A stretch of DNA of 64,000 bases from Daedaleopsis sinensis. Taxonomy: Eukaryota > Basidiomycota > Agaricomycetes > Polyporales > Polyporaceae. Position numbers and translations under genes: made by a program. The notes beneath the pieces were generated by a model. The model was not told the DNA's origin, ran no database searches, and saw nothing but the letters and a program-made list of their open reading frames with translations. Shown piece after piece: positions 23,030 through 33,380 of the stretch. The DNA is taken from assembly GCA_033807695.1 (NCBI GenBank), contig CM066302.1, forward strand, positions 124,001 to 188,000. The letters run 5' to 3'. The number at the start of each line of letters is the position of its first letter. Position 1 is the stretch's first letter.

Positions 23030-24351
23030 ATGTCCGCTGAAGATCTCGTTCCACTCACAGAGGCCCTGACCACCCTGTCAGACGCACACTGGGCAATCAA
23101 GGAGCTCGCGGGTGAGTTAGACACCGACCTACAGCTGTGAGTGGCTCATTCTTTGTCGCAAGATATGCTCTTACTCTGCTCCTCCGTAGCTTTGTAGACA
23201 CCATGAGAATATCTTCCCAGCCTCAAGATTGGCTAGCTGATCTCTCCAGAGCATTGAAAGACCTGAACTGGAGCTACCGTCGCGAAGCAAAGGTCGGCAT
23301 TCAAGAGGGTGCTCGCAAATTCCGACGCCAAGGCGGGTTCTCACGTCTACTCGGGGAGATTGTCTCCGCTGTCCGGATGGAACGAGATGCCAGTGGTCTG
23401 CTGGATCAGGTTTGTGTTTGTGTTCTCAACGGATCGTCATATTCATTCATCAGGCTGACACTACGTAGTTGACACGGCTCTGTTCAGCGTACCATGATCA
23501 GATCAATGTTCCGGATCGCGTATCCTTCGAGCAGTTCATCCATCTATACACGCGCGGTATACAGCGCATCCATGATGAAGTGGAGTTACTCACCGCACGG
23601 TACAGACGGACGGAAAACTACATAAAAATCCTCGATCTTCCCTCTGTGAGCGAATTTCCGCTTATGCAAGGCTTCTCGGCTTACGCTTGACAGGCAAGGA
23701 TCAGGAGCTTGACGGCTATCCTGAGCAACCCTGTGTCGCAGCGAGCGAACATGCTTGGAGCTCAACCCGTCCTTCACAGTTTAGCTCAGAGTCTGGACAG
23801 GGGTCTCGAGTTGGAGACGGCGGCGAGAATGCTTGCCACCAGGTCATTCCACAGATTGTCCTCAAACGGTCCCTATGTCCGGCGTGATATCCTCGAGGAT
23901 GAAGTTCGTAGATTGCACTCAATCCGCGAGGAACTGCTCCAAGAGAAGGTCCGCCAAGCTAGCTGCATCGCTGAGGCTCGCGTGAGTGTTATGAGCTGTA
24001 TAGGCCTCTGTGTGCTCTCGGATGCGTGACGACTGATTATTTGAGGAATGTAGGTTTTCTCGGACTCTGCTTCGTCAGCGCCATCCGTATTGTCTGGTAC
24101 TGTTCCAGGCGCCGAATTGTCCGTTGCAAACTTGCGTAATGTGGCCACCGTCGAGATCCAGGCACTGACGGATGGTGTCAAGTTCATCCGCGATGTACGT
24201 GTATCCTGTTCGCCTAGACTCCTGAACTCGTATCACTGACGACGATCTATTACACCACGGTACTTAGCTCTACATTCCTCTATCCCGTGCACTTCACCAC
24301 AACATCGAGCATCTGCGACGTTTGCAGATGGCCAGCAACGGCGATAGATGA
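23030..24351 (+). CDS. Alpha-helical orphan protein (H2)
   Basis: About seven exons. It starts MSAEDLVPLTEALTTLSDAH, then FVDTMRISSQPQDWLADLSR, a block DLNWSYRREAKVGIQEGARK, FEQFIHLYTRGIQRIHDEVE, and ILEDEVRRLHSIREELLQEK. It ends IEHLRRLQMASNGDR with the stop at 24349. Every segment is predicted helical with many Arg/Glu/Leu residues. There is no signal peptide or obvious membrane helix, so it is probably a soluble helical bundle. It is placed 262 bp after W2. Overall layout resembles H4 and H5 (short helical exons, similar length), but I cannot show homology without alignment. Function is unknown. Confidence 0.6.
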
Positions 24352-24856
24352 GTTGCCCACGTCCCCGAACCGAGGCTCCCGACTGGAAATCACCTTTGTG
24401 TAGATCTTTACCAAATAGCCGCACCTACTGCGCTTCGTGTTGTGTGTAAGAACAGTTCAAGCTTCGAATATATATACCATGGCCTCCGGTCTCAATTGCC
24501 CAGTTAAAAGTAATAATCGAGCTCCAGATGCTAAGCGCCATTATCCGCTTCCTCCTCCGATTTGTCCCGGGCCGTGTGCTTAGGTTGCCCGAGCGTTTAA
24601 CCGGCTCAGGAGCGCTTCAGCAACTTCAACCTTCCAAGCCCGGGTGAAGCTTGCCTAGTCATCCCTTTGCTTCTGACTCAACACCTGACTGGCACATGTT
24701 ACGTTCTTTGAGATATCTAAAATCACGTTGGCCGGCTCAGTTTGTATGGCGGTACCTGTATCTTGACAAGTCGAGGTGCGCGAGACACTGCTGGAAGAAG
24801 CGTTATCGAACTCATAAATACCGCTTGCACCTCACATCAACAATCCTCCTGTACCC

Positions 24857-25640
24857 ATGGCCAGGCGTTATGTACCTCATGCTGCAAGCAGAGGAACTTG
24901 TATCAGGCACATTCTTTTGGTTTGAAGCCCAGTGTCGAATACCCCTTACTGTACGCCCCATCTTTGAGCAGCCTCAGTTCACTGTTCACGGACAAATGGG
25001 CAGCGGTCCCGCGGTGCGACGCAATCAAGCGACTTGGAGGACGAGTTGCGACGACGCCGACGATCTCACCCGACGCCGAAGGGGACGGGGCGTGGACAGG
25101 TAGCTCCAGGCGTTAGGAAGAGTTGTTCCGACCATGCTGATAGACGTCATCACAGACGTTGGGTAGGTATGTGAATGGTCAGTCAGCGCTTTTGTTCGAG
25201 TCTGATATTTCGACGATGCAGAAACAACCAGCTTCGGCCATGTTGGAAAAGGGCGCATCGAATACTACGGAGTTCGGTTTCGTTATCATGCTCTTGGTAT
25301 TACACTCACCGCTGACCTCTTTACTTATGAGTCGGCGAAATGTTCAAACTCTTTGTGACACCGCCTTCTCAGCTCGCTCACATGTCAATCGAAGAGCTAC
25401 CACGACGACGAGTGAGTGCTTTAATGCAACGTGTTCTGAGGATACATGAAGTAACAACAGATTATTCAGTCGGTGGATCCCGGCGTCTGCAGCTCGTGGC
25501 CATCCCTGACGCCGATATTTCAAGCGCTACACGCGGTAACTTGTTGCGCTCTCTCCACCATCATACCGCTCTTCATTTCACATGTAAGTGCTCTCTGTCT
25601 GGGTAAGGCGAGACGCTAATGGTGCCCAAACAGATCAAAA
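24857..25640 (+). CDS. Orphan gene, exon structure only partly resolved
   Basis: Candidate start MARRYVPHAASRGTCIRHIL at 24857. An Arg-rich exon follows (SSDLEDELRRRRRSHPTPKG), then after a GTAGGT intron a beta-rich exon GHVGKGRIEYYGVRFRYHAL with ITLTADLFTYESA. Its continuation, KMFKLFVTPPSQLAHMSIEE with LPRRR, is shifted by one base. Either a missed intron or a frameshift breaks the gene. A later exon may read QLVAIPDADISSATRGNLLR. Family not recognised. Confidence 0.35.
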
Positions 25641-25760
25641 ACCGACAACATGTATATATTCTCCACCATGGTCGTCACTGCCGTTGTCATCTCCCTACTC
25701 CCTTTGTTCGAAATTGCTATGTTGGACGTGACCTTCAACCTCTGTGTCACAAACACCCCT

Positions 25761-26875
25761 ATGCTCTCGACAACCTACATCGATGACGCCGTGCAATCCG
25801 TTCGACAGGGTGGTATGGTCGCCATATGCCTACTTCGCCCTCTCTCGTTCCTGCCTTTCGTGTGCCCCGCGAGTGCAGGGCCGACTGCTACAAACTCTTT
25901 GCACGCCCTCGTCAGCTACCAATATACGCTATTCGACCTGCTCGTCCAGAACGTCCCGACCAAGAACATGGCCACTGATCTATTATCACTGGGAGCAGTC
26001 GCCCGTACTGTCACTGCTATGAACGACGTACCGGAACACGACTTCGAGGCATGCGCAAATGGAGACGATACGCTATCCATCGAACTTGCAGATCTATCGC
26101 ATGCAGTGTCCGAATCCCTGTATCGTATCCTACTCCATGTTGAGCTGGGTCTCCATCGGTAAGCCCACGTCGCCATGATTGTGCACTCTCCTCACCTCCG
26201 TGCATCACTCAGGGCCATGGTCATGCAAGAAATGCTCGCAGTGGTCCTAAATGCGTGTGCGTTCGAGCGGCGCATCCTGGCACTTGCGCCCCCTCCGCTG
26301 GCACACATCGTCGACGTCTCCCATGAAGCCACAGCGAATTCTGTTCGACACACGCGCTCCTCGATAGACCACGCAATAACCCTGCACAAGAAATTCTCAT
26401 CCGTCCTTGACCTTCATTGTCTCCGTTTGGACCACCCTCGTATCAACAGTCCGCGTTGTGTTCCAAGCTTAGCGTGTGAGAATGTACCAAGGTCCGAAAC
26501 GATCCTCCAGGCCGTGATCACGAGGCTCGAGATTCTTCGTGACGTTCTGGATCTCCCTCTAGAGGATTTCATATACGCCGAATCAGGTCGCCCTTTGCCG
26601 GGGTATCCAATCCTCTTCGCTCTACCGCTCGTCAAGTCGCATCGCGATATGTTGGAAAATCGATGGGAGTCAATGCGAACGGCTGGCGATACCTTCGCAC
26701 TAGCTATCGATCTTAGGTCTACTCGTGGATAGGCCTAGTAGGGGCTGTTGCTGTATACCTTGCAGCTTGCACCGGGTGTTGCTGTACAGTACTTCACGAT
26801 ATTCTCCATCGATCAATTGTTAGAGCTTTGAATGCTGACACATCTGCGACAAGCAGAGCGAGCGGAGTTGTGTGA
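25761..26875 (+). CDS. Alpha-helical protein with C-terminal membrane segment (H3)
   Basis: Starts MLSTTYIDDAVQSVRQG. After a GTATGG intron it continues GPTATNSLHALVSYQYTLFD with LLVQNV, a DDTLSIELADLSHAVSESLY helix, an intron at 26160-26213, and a long helical exon (RAMVMQEMLAVVLNACAFER, ILQAVITRLEILRDVLDLPL). A hydrophobic end VYSWIGLVGAVAVYLAACTG follows in a different frame and needs one more splice that I could not place, so the 3' end (26875) is provisional. The helical body with a hydrophobic tail resembles H1. The next small gene overlaps its end and could be a continuation of the same transcript. Confidence 0.5.
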
Positions 26876-27345
26876 TGTAACTATAGGGCAGGTCACCTGG
26901 CGACCGCCGACGACTACAGTCCTGAGTCCTCCACAAGTCCTCCAAGCTGCCGATCGATATCATCCCGATCTCACCCCAAAGCTTGTCGACGTCTTCCTAA
27001 GTACTACAGGCCAGTACCGATCGCGGCTGGATCGTTATGGAACGACTGAAGCAGCAGCAGCAGCGAAGTCTCTTGAAATGGAGGCAGCGACTCCTCAGCA
27101 AGCAGCATGCTCGATACTACGCTTTCCTGAACGCAAGTGCGTCCCTGTGTATGGTGCTCGTCTTATCAACTCTGGTTGCTCTGCTCCCCTTCTCGACTAC
27201 TGCCTTTGACCGGACGGCGCGCTGGATATTTGGAGTGGTATCTGCGACATTCTGCATGGACTTTTCATTAATATACTGCTTGGCATTGTGTGGGTACTCG
27301 TGGCCATTTCCACTCTCTCAGCAGAACTGATGATCGTCGGGTAGA
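26832..27345 (+). CDS. Small membrane protein or 3' exons of H3
   Basis: An open segment encodes HPDLTPKLVDVFLSTTGQYR and AAAAAKSLEMEAATPQQAAC. A later exon-like segment reads LDIWSGICDILHGLFINILL then GIVWVLVAISTLSAELMIVG, ending at a TAG at 27345. That is one long amphipathic-to-hydrophobic helix. The joining intron (about 27137-27215) is not certain. It could be the true 3' end of H3 rather than a separate gene. It is followed 77 bp later by the transposase start. Confidence 0.35.
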
Positions 27346-27421
27346 TGTCCATCCAGCAATCCGTGCTACAATCCCAAGGGATCGGCGTGTTGAAATCGAG
27401 CGTCGTAATGGTCGGACTGAT

Positions 27422-30400
27422 ATGAAGATCCTTGTAATGGGGGTAGGAAGACATTCTGTCCAACTCGGTCAGTTCCCCGTCCAGGTATGCGCGACTGTAG
27501 CTAGTCACTGATCTATCGTAGACGTGAGCCCGGACTGGCGAATATGGGATATATTGGTTGCTCTTCGTCGCAGGCGCCTGCTCCCTGCTCTCTCTCGACT
27601 ACAGCCCTTGGTGTATTATAACCCTGCTCAGCGCGGCCCACTTGCGCAAAACCGCACTTTGGGTGAACTTCGAGTACAAGAGCTCTCGATATTGCACGTC
27701 CGATACTCGCTCCCAGGAGGATCAACTCGAAGATACGGTACGTCAACACTGTTAAGCTCCCGTAGACTTCGTACCCACAACTTTCGCCTAAAGACACCGA
27801 CAATGAATTGGAGGAGAATGAGAATGCAGACACTATGCCGGCAACGCGTAGAGGTACGTACGCGAATCGAATGTTGTCCTAAACTTTATTGATTCAATGC
27901 ATTCCATGGTCAGGACGGGGACGTACCGCTCGACGACGTGAAGAAGACGACCGCTTCGCTTCACTTGCTGACGGTGAGGGTTTTAATTTAGATGAAGTAC
28001 CCATACGCAACGGTAAATGGTTTCACATGCCGAAACGATCATGAGATTAACCCCCTCTATGAGCAGAATCTCCAGTTCGACGACACGCACGAGACAAGAA
28101 TAAACATTCGTTACCAGTCACGGCCCGACGTGAACCGGATCCTACCCCGACAGGACAACCTTCCTCTAGCAGTGCCCCTGTTGGTGCTGGGCCAAAGCCT
28201 GCTCACCAAGAGCGGGGACCTCCATCCTCGTCACCGATACCTAATCCCTCCGACTCGTCTCTTCAGCAAGACGCACCGTTCCCTCTGGACGAGAACGTGA
28301 CTGTACATCCGCCTCAGACAACTCCGCGGACCACCAGGGCACGACCTCAGGAGGCATCGACGCGGAAGCTGGACCAGTCCGCCATCGTCGGCCTCGACAG
28401 AGACCTCGATTTCCTGGATGCCTATGTGCACAGTCGTCTTCGACTGTATACCTTCAACGGCGGTCTCTCTTTCAAGACTAGGCCTTCTGCGGACGTCAAC
28501 TTCGAGGCCACACCCCTTACCGAGACCACAGAGTGCAACCACGGACCATATGCTTTGGATCCTGACCAGGCATGCAATGATCAGTATCTGGAGCAGGAGG
28601 AATTTCTGGCTACGACGTACAGGTCCATAGCAGCCATAGCATCTCTCAGCCTGCGCTCCCAAGAGGAAAGATGTTCTAAGCTTTCGACCTTGCTTAGACA
28701 GGAGTGGACGCGTATGGAAATTCGAAAGGAGCTCGAGTGGATGCGGCAGCGGGACGCGAAGATATCTTCTGATAACCTCGGGGCAACATTCGTCGACTCT
28801 GGTAAGTAGCCATGAGACATCTTCACCATGTGTTACGTTGAGCTTCTCGTGTTACCAGGACGATATTTCGCTCGTCCGTCTCACCTCACAGATCCCGTCA
28901 CTGTTGTTCACCATATCACCGCCCTACTGTTGCACCTGGTGTATCGGGTTCCCCGTCGGGCTACCCGTATCCTTTTAATCGCCTTGCGATCTCTCGTCAA
29001 GATCTCCATGGGACATCCTCTCGATGCCGAGAAGCGCGCTCTCGTGGACTCGTTGCCAATCGATATCCGCACAATCCTTGGACGTCTCAACCTCGACCCT
29101 GTCACCCACCCATACATCTGCTGTCCCGCATGCTACGCCCTCTACTCGAACCCCTTCCCGCAGAGATGTACGCATCAGGTCACTTCAAGTAGCAAGCCGT
29201 GTGGTGCACGTCTGTGGCGATCCCGCACGATCCGCGGCAAAGCCATGTCATTCCCTCTCCGCATCTTCCTTTACCAGGATCTGAAAGAATGGCTGGCTCG
29301 TTTACTCTCTCGTCCAGGTATCGAGGAGATTATGGACTCCATGCTGAAGCGTGCACAGTGTCCTGTACCAGACACCATGACCGACCTGTGGGATGCACCA
29401 GTCTTTCGGGAGCTTTGTCTCCTCGACGGCACGAGATTCGTAGATGCCCCTTCAGGTGAAGGTCGCTATATCTTTGGATTGGCTGCCGACGGTTTCAACC
29501 CTTATCAGAACAAGGATTCGAAGCAGAACGTCTCAGTCACGGCGATCTACCTGTACTGCTTGAACCTCCCTCCTCATCTCCGATACCGCCCCGAGAACAT
29601 GTGTCTTGTCGGTGTAATTCCTGGACCACACAAGCCATCTAAAGATCAATTCAACCACTTCCTTCAACCCCTCGTCGATGATCTTCTAAAGCTATGGTCT
29701 CCCGGTGTCTTCTATTCGCGCACGGAGAAGTACCCCGGTGGCCGACTTGTCCGCTGTGCGCTTGTACCACTCGTGTGCGACCTCCCTGCTGCTCGTCAGG
29801 CTGCTGGGTTTGGCGGTCACAGATCCAAGTACTTCTGCAGTATGTGCAAGCTCCAATACAAGAACATCAACGACCTCGACATGAAGACCTGGGGCGAGCG
29901 AACGTGCGAAGAGCACAAGGCGGTAGCCCAGGCGTGGAAGGAGAAGCCGTCGGTTACTCAGCGCAAGAAGGCCTTTGAACAGAACAGTATCCGGTGGTCA
30001 CCTCTCCTGGATCTTCCGTATTGGGACCCAATTCGCTACACTGTCATCGACTCGATGCATAACCAGTACCTCGGTCTGCTGAAGACGCATTGTCGCGGAA
30101 TTTGGGGCATGAACGCACGTGCGAAAGACGCCGACGAAATTCCTGTAGTGCCCAACGCGCCTCCAGCCGAGGACGTGGCAGAGGCTCTCGACTTGGTCTA
30201 CACCGGAACTGTGAAAGACCTTAACAAGTGCAAGAGGGCCGTCCTGATACACGTCTGCAATACGCTCGGAATACAACGGAAGAAGAAAACTAAACCTCAT
30301 ATGATCGAGCAGATCATTGCGTGGGTGAGCCGTTCCTGTTCGGTCACTAGAACTCGACCCTCCGACTCATGTGCATATTCAGCGCATTGCGGAGAGCGGG

Positions 30401-32494
30401 AGTCTGCAAGCTCCGTCAAGTAGACCATCGGGTGCTGAAGCTTCTTCTAATCCGTCGGTTGTCCCTCCCTCTCAGCCCACACAGTCCGCCATCAAGTCGC
30501 GAGACAACGTACTCGTAGCCGAGAAGGCTCTGCTCGACGGAAACTCCGCTTCGACACTCTCGTCAAAGTTCAATCTGCACGTCTTCGTGACTCTCTGTCA
30601 AAAGCTCGGGCTACCTGTCAAGGGGAAGAAGAACGTGCTGATCAAGGAGCTGATAGCTTGGGTGAGCAGTTACGGTCTCAATATAGCCGTGATAGTCGCT
30701 ACATCATGTTCGCTGCGCATCATAGAGATGGGACTCAAAGTCGAAGAATCCTGTGCCAAAGTCGCCGCAGGTCACGCAGGCCATTCACAACCCGAATGTC
30801 AATGAGGCGAACCACGTTGATGATGGCAATTCGAAGGGCTCGGGTGACGCGCACACAGCGGGGAAGGTGAGGATTACCTTGCTCTCTAGTCGACCAGCCG
30901 TTCATCATGAGTTTCTTCTCATTTGTTACACAGGCTCAGAAGCCTCGCATTCTGGTATGTGATGTAGCTTCCCCTTAGATCAGAGCACTCAGCATCCTCA
31001 ACTTTGCTTCAGAACGTGACCGATGTCCCTGAAGTAGATCCGACCGATAGCGCCGTGTTGGGACGCGTAACGATGAAACAGATCCAGGACCGCATTCCCT
31101 GTACCGAACTCCCTTCCTGGATCAACCCCGTTCCTGCGAACGTCGGGACAGCACAGCGGGGAAAGCTCAGCGCCGACCAGTGGCACATGCTCTGTGTAAT
31201 ACACCTACCGATCGTTCTCGTCGATATGTGGTACAGGAAGTCCACTCATCACCGACAGATGCTCGACAACTACATGGACCTAGTTACAGAAGTCGTGATC
31301 GCCAGCCTTCTCGAGATGTCCGAGAGTGCGATCAAGCTGTACGAGACAGCCGCCATGAGGTATCTGCAGACGGCGAGAAAACTCTACGACATCAATCTCG
31401 TCCCAAACCAACATAACTCCCTGCATATCCCTTTCTTCTTGCGCTTTTTTGGACCCCTGCACCCAATACGCACCTTCTTCTCCGAGCGTATGAACTTCCT
31501 TCTACAGTCCCTGAACACGAACAACAAATTTGGTTGGTTGCGTCGCACATTCTGGTCCCGAAGCTATGCTGACGTTCGATCTTAGGCGAGCTGGAGCTGA
31601 CTTACATGAAGCATAGCACTCGCTCCGCCAACTTTCGTGCTGTCATGGAAGATCCCAGCATCCGTACTCAAGTGGAAGAGCTTGCCGAAGCGTTCGACCG
31701 CGTGGACACCGAGGATAGACGGGGTACTAGACTGCGAGAGTCTTACCTTCTAGGGGTCGATCTGCGTCCCAAGAAAGAGGCGAAGCCCAAAAAGATCACG
31801 CTAGACGATGAGTGCATGGCAGCTCTGGTGACTTATCTCAATCAGAAGGCCGGGAAGGAAATGTATATCGACGTGCGCGAGTTTCGTCGCATCTCTGGGA
31901 CTCAACAGCTGACAAACAATGCTATCAAATGTCGCCGAGTCTCTTGCCACGGAGTATCGTTCCTGGGCGACTCCGACCCTCCCAAAGACAGCAATATTCT
32001 CTTCTGCAACCGCGCATCCGACTCGTCCTCCGCCGTCCACGCAGGCCGTATCAAACACATCTTCAAATACTCAACTTGCGATTCCCGCGGTCGATTAGCC
32101 GAGGCCACGTACTTGTACGTTGCCCCTCTGGTGCCGCTCAGCTCATCAGACGCAAAGGAAGACCCATATCGCACGTACCCCATGGTTGGCGGAGAGCTAT
32201 ACTACGATCGGCATCTGCTTGGAGTTGTCATCGAGCCAAACGAGGTGATCGCGCATTTTGCGCGTACGCCTGTCAGCGTACCCGGAATACACGACCCCTG
32301 TATTCATGTGTTATCCCTAGACAAGGTCAAATTTTGCAGGTCTGTTCTCGGAACCTGAGCTGATGTTACGTGAACAGAGTCTCAGAATGGTGGCCCACGT
32401 CCCCGACCTCGTCACAGGTGTGGTAGAGCCGGACGAGGAAACTACGGTTGCTGAGAACGATGACGATGACTTTGTGATGCTGGGAGAACTGTAA
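27422..32494 (+). CDS. CACTA-type (tnp2/Plavaka-like) transposase with N-terminal ubiquitin-like domain
   Basis: Twelve exons join with consistent phase to 1483 codons: 27422-27467, 27522-27737, 27794-27853, 27914-28012, 28067-28801, 28859-30324, 30383-30661, 30726-30866, 30934-30954, 31013-31532, 31586-32339 and 32380-32494. Residues 1-82 look like ubiquitin, opening MKILVMGVGRHSVQL and closing NRTLGELRVQELSILHVRYS with LPGG. A Pro/Ser/acidic linker follows. Then come a zinc-ribbon-like CCPACYALY...CTH...CGARLW (about 473-500), the transposase core with LAADGFNPYQ (about 595), GVIPGPHKPS, FCSMCKLQ, and IDSMHNQYLGLLKTHCRG (about 783), two SAP-like helical motifs (about 840-874 and 932-967), and FFSERMN (about 1177). 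The Asp/Asp/Glu of these motifs are candidate catalytic residues. It should cut and move element ends. No stop or frameshift was found, so it may be functional. Confidence 0.8.
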
Positions 32495-32562
32495 CTTCTA
32501 CGTATTGAATTCCATCTTCTTCGGCGAACACAGACTGGCTCTTGGGTACGTTGTGTATAGTA

Positions 32563-33203
32563 CACACACTCTCTGGCCAGAGACCGTCCTAATAGGACAA
32601 TCTGTCGGCCAGAGAGTGGGTCCTACCAACTTCTCGGCCCCCTCCCGCGTTCGTTTTGCATCCGCTCATCCCCAAATTTAAGCGACGACCTGTATTGTGT
32701 ATTCACTGTTAGTTTAGAAGGTCATTTAGATGTAATACGGCTTGCCTTGCTGACCTCTCGAAATTGCTGGACGTGCTGTAAAGTCGTCGGAGACGCTCGC
32801 CCGTCCGACCGTTCGGGTGTGCCATCAAAGGCACATCAAAAGGTACCATCAGCGCTAGGTACCATCAGCGCTATCCGCCGTGGCCCCTTAGACGCGCGAC
32901 CGACTTTAGCTTCCCGAAGAAGGAGTCCCGCCCTTTGTCCCGCCCGATCTCCACACCTTGGACGCGTTCACTGAGTCGCACGACGTGTCCCCTTAAGCAA
33001 TATGCACGGGCGTCTCACTCATTCGTACAAACCTTCTCGTTGTGTAGAACGCGGTCTTTACCGCTCGTCCGCGATGTCTCACCTCCGGGAACCTGGTGCC
33101 GACGCGCCGAACCCGCCAGCCAATACCTCTCGTCGTACAGCACAGCCGCTCCCCTGACTCACAGATCGTCCTATTAGAATGGTCTCTGGCCAGAGAGTGT
33201 GTG
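32563..33203. mobile_element. Non-autonomous DNA transposon (MITE-like) with 42-bp terminal inverted repeats
   Basis: The ends 32563-32604 and 33162-33203 are inverted copies, differing at about three positions over 42 bp, built around CACACTCTCTGGCCAGAGAC and TCCTAATAGGA. The element is 641 bp long and has no credible coding frame. It starts 68 bp after the transposase stop. CACTA-group elements begin CACT; here CACT occurs two dinucleotides inside the repeat edge. I could not find a matching left end upstream of the transposase, nor a clear target-site duplication, so whether it is mobilised by that transposase is unproven. Confidence 0.7.
32567..32618. repeat. 12-bp perfect inverted repeat at the left MITE end
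   Basis: CACTCTCTGGCC at 32567-32578 is the exact reverse complement of GGCCAGAGAGTG at 32607-32618, with a 28-nt loop that itself contains the near-palindrome TCCTAATAGGA. It could fold as a hairpin or act as a subterminal transposase-binding site. Confidence 0.8.
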
Positions 33204-33380
33204 GACGGCTCGCGTTGTGGGTACGCGAAGTTGAAGCCAAACGTCCACCCATTGCCCAAACGGCAGTAGTCACGTGTTGGTTGTCAGACAATCGACTTTG
33301 ACGATATACCTCTTATATGAGGCAAGTGCCAGACTCGCCTGCGCTCACTTCTCCCTCGTCTCCGTCTCTTGACCTCATCC

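Noticed and set aside
27300..27421. Left terminal inverted repeat of the transposase element
   Set aside because: Searched for CTCTCTGGCC-type ends upstream of the transposase gene; only a chance CACTCTCTCAG was seen, without further match.
32540..33230. Target-site duplication around the TIR element
   Set aside because: The flanking 2-3 bases do not match convincingly at any tested boundary, and the CACACA run makes the edge ambiguous.
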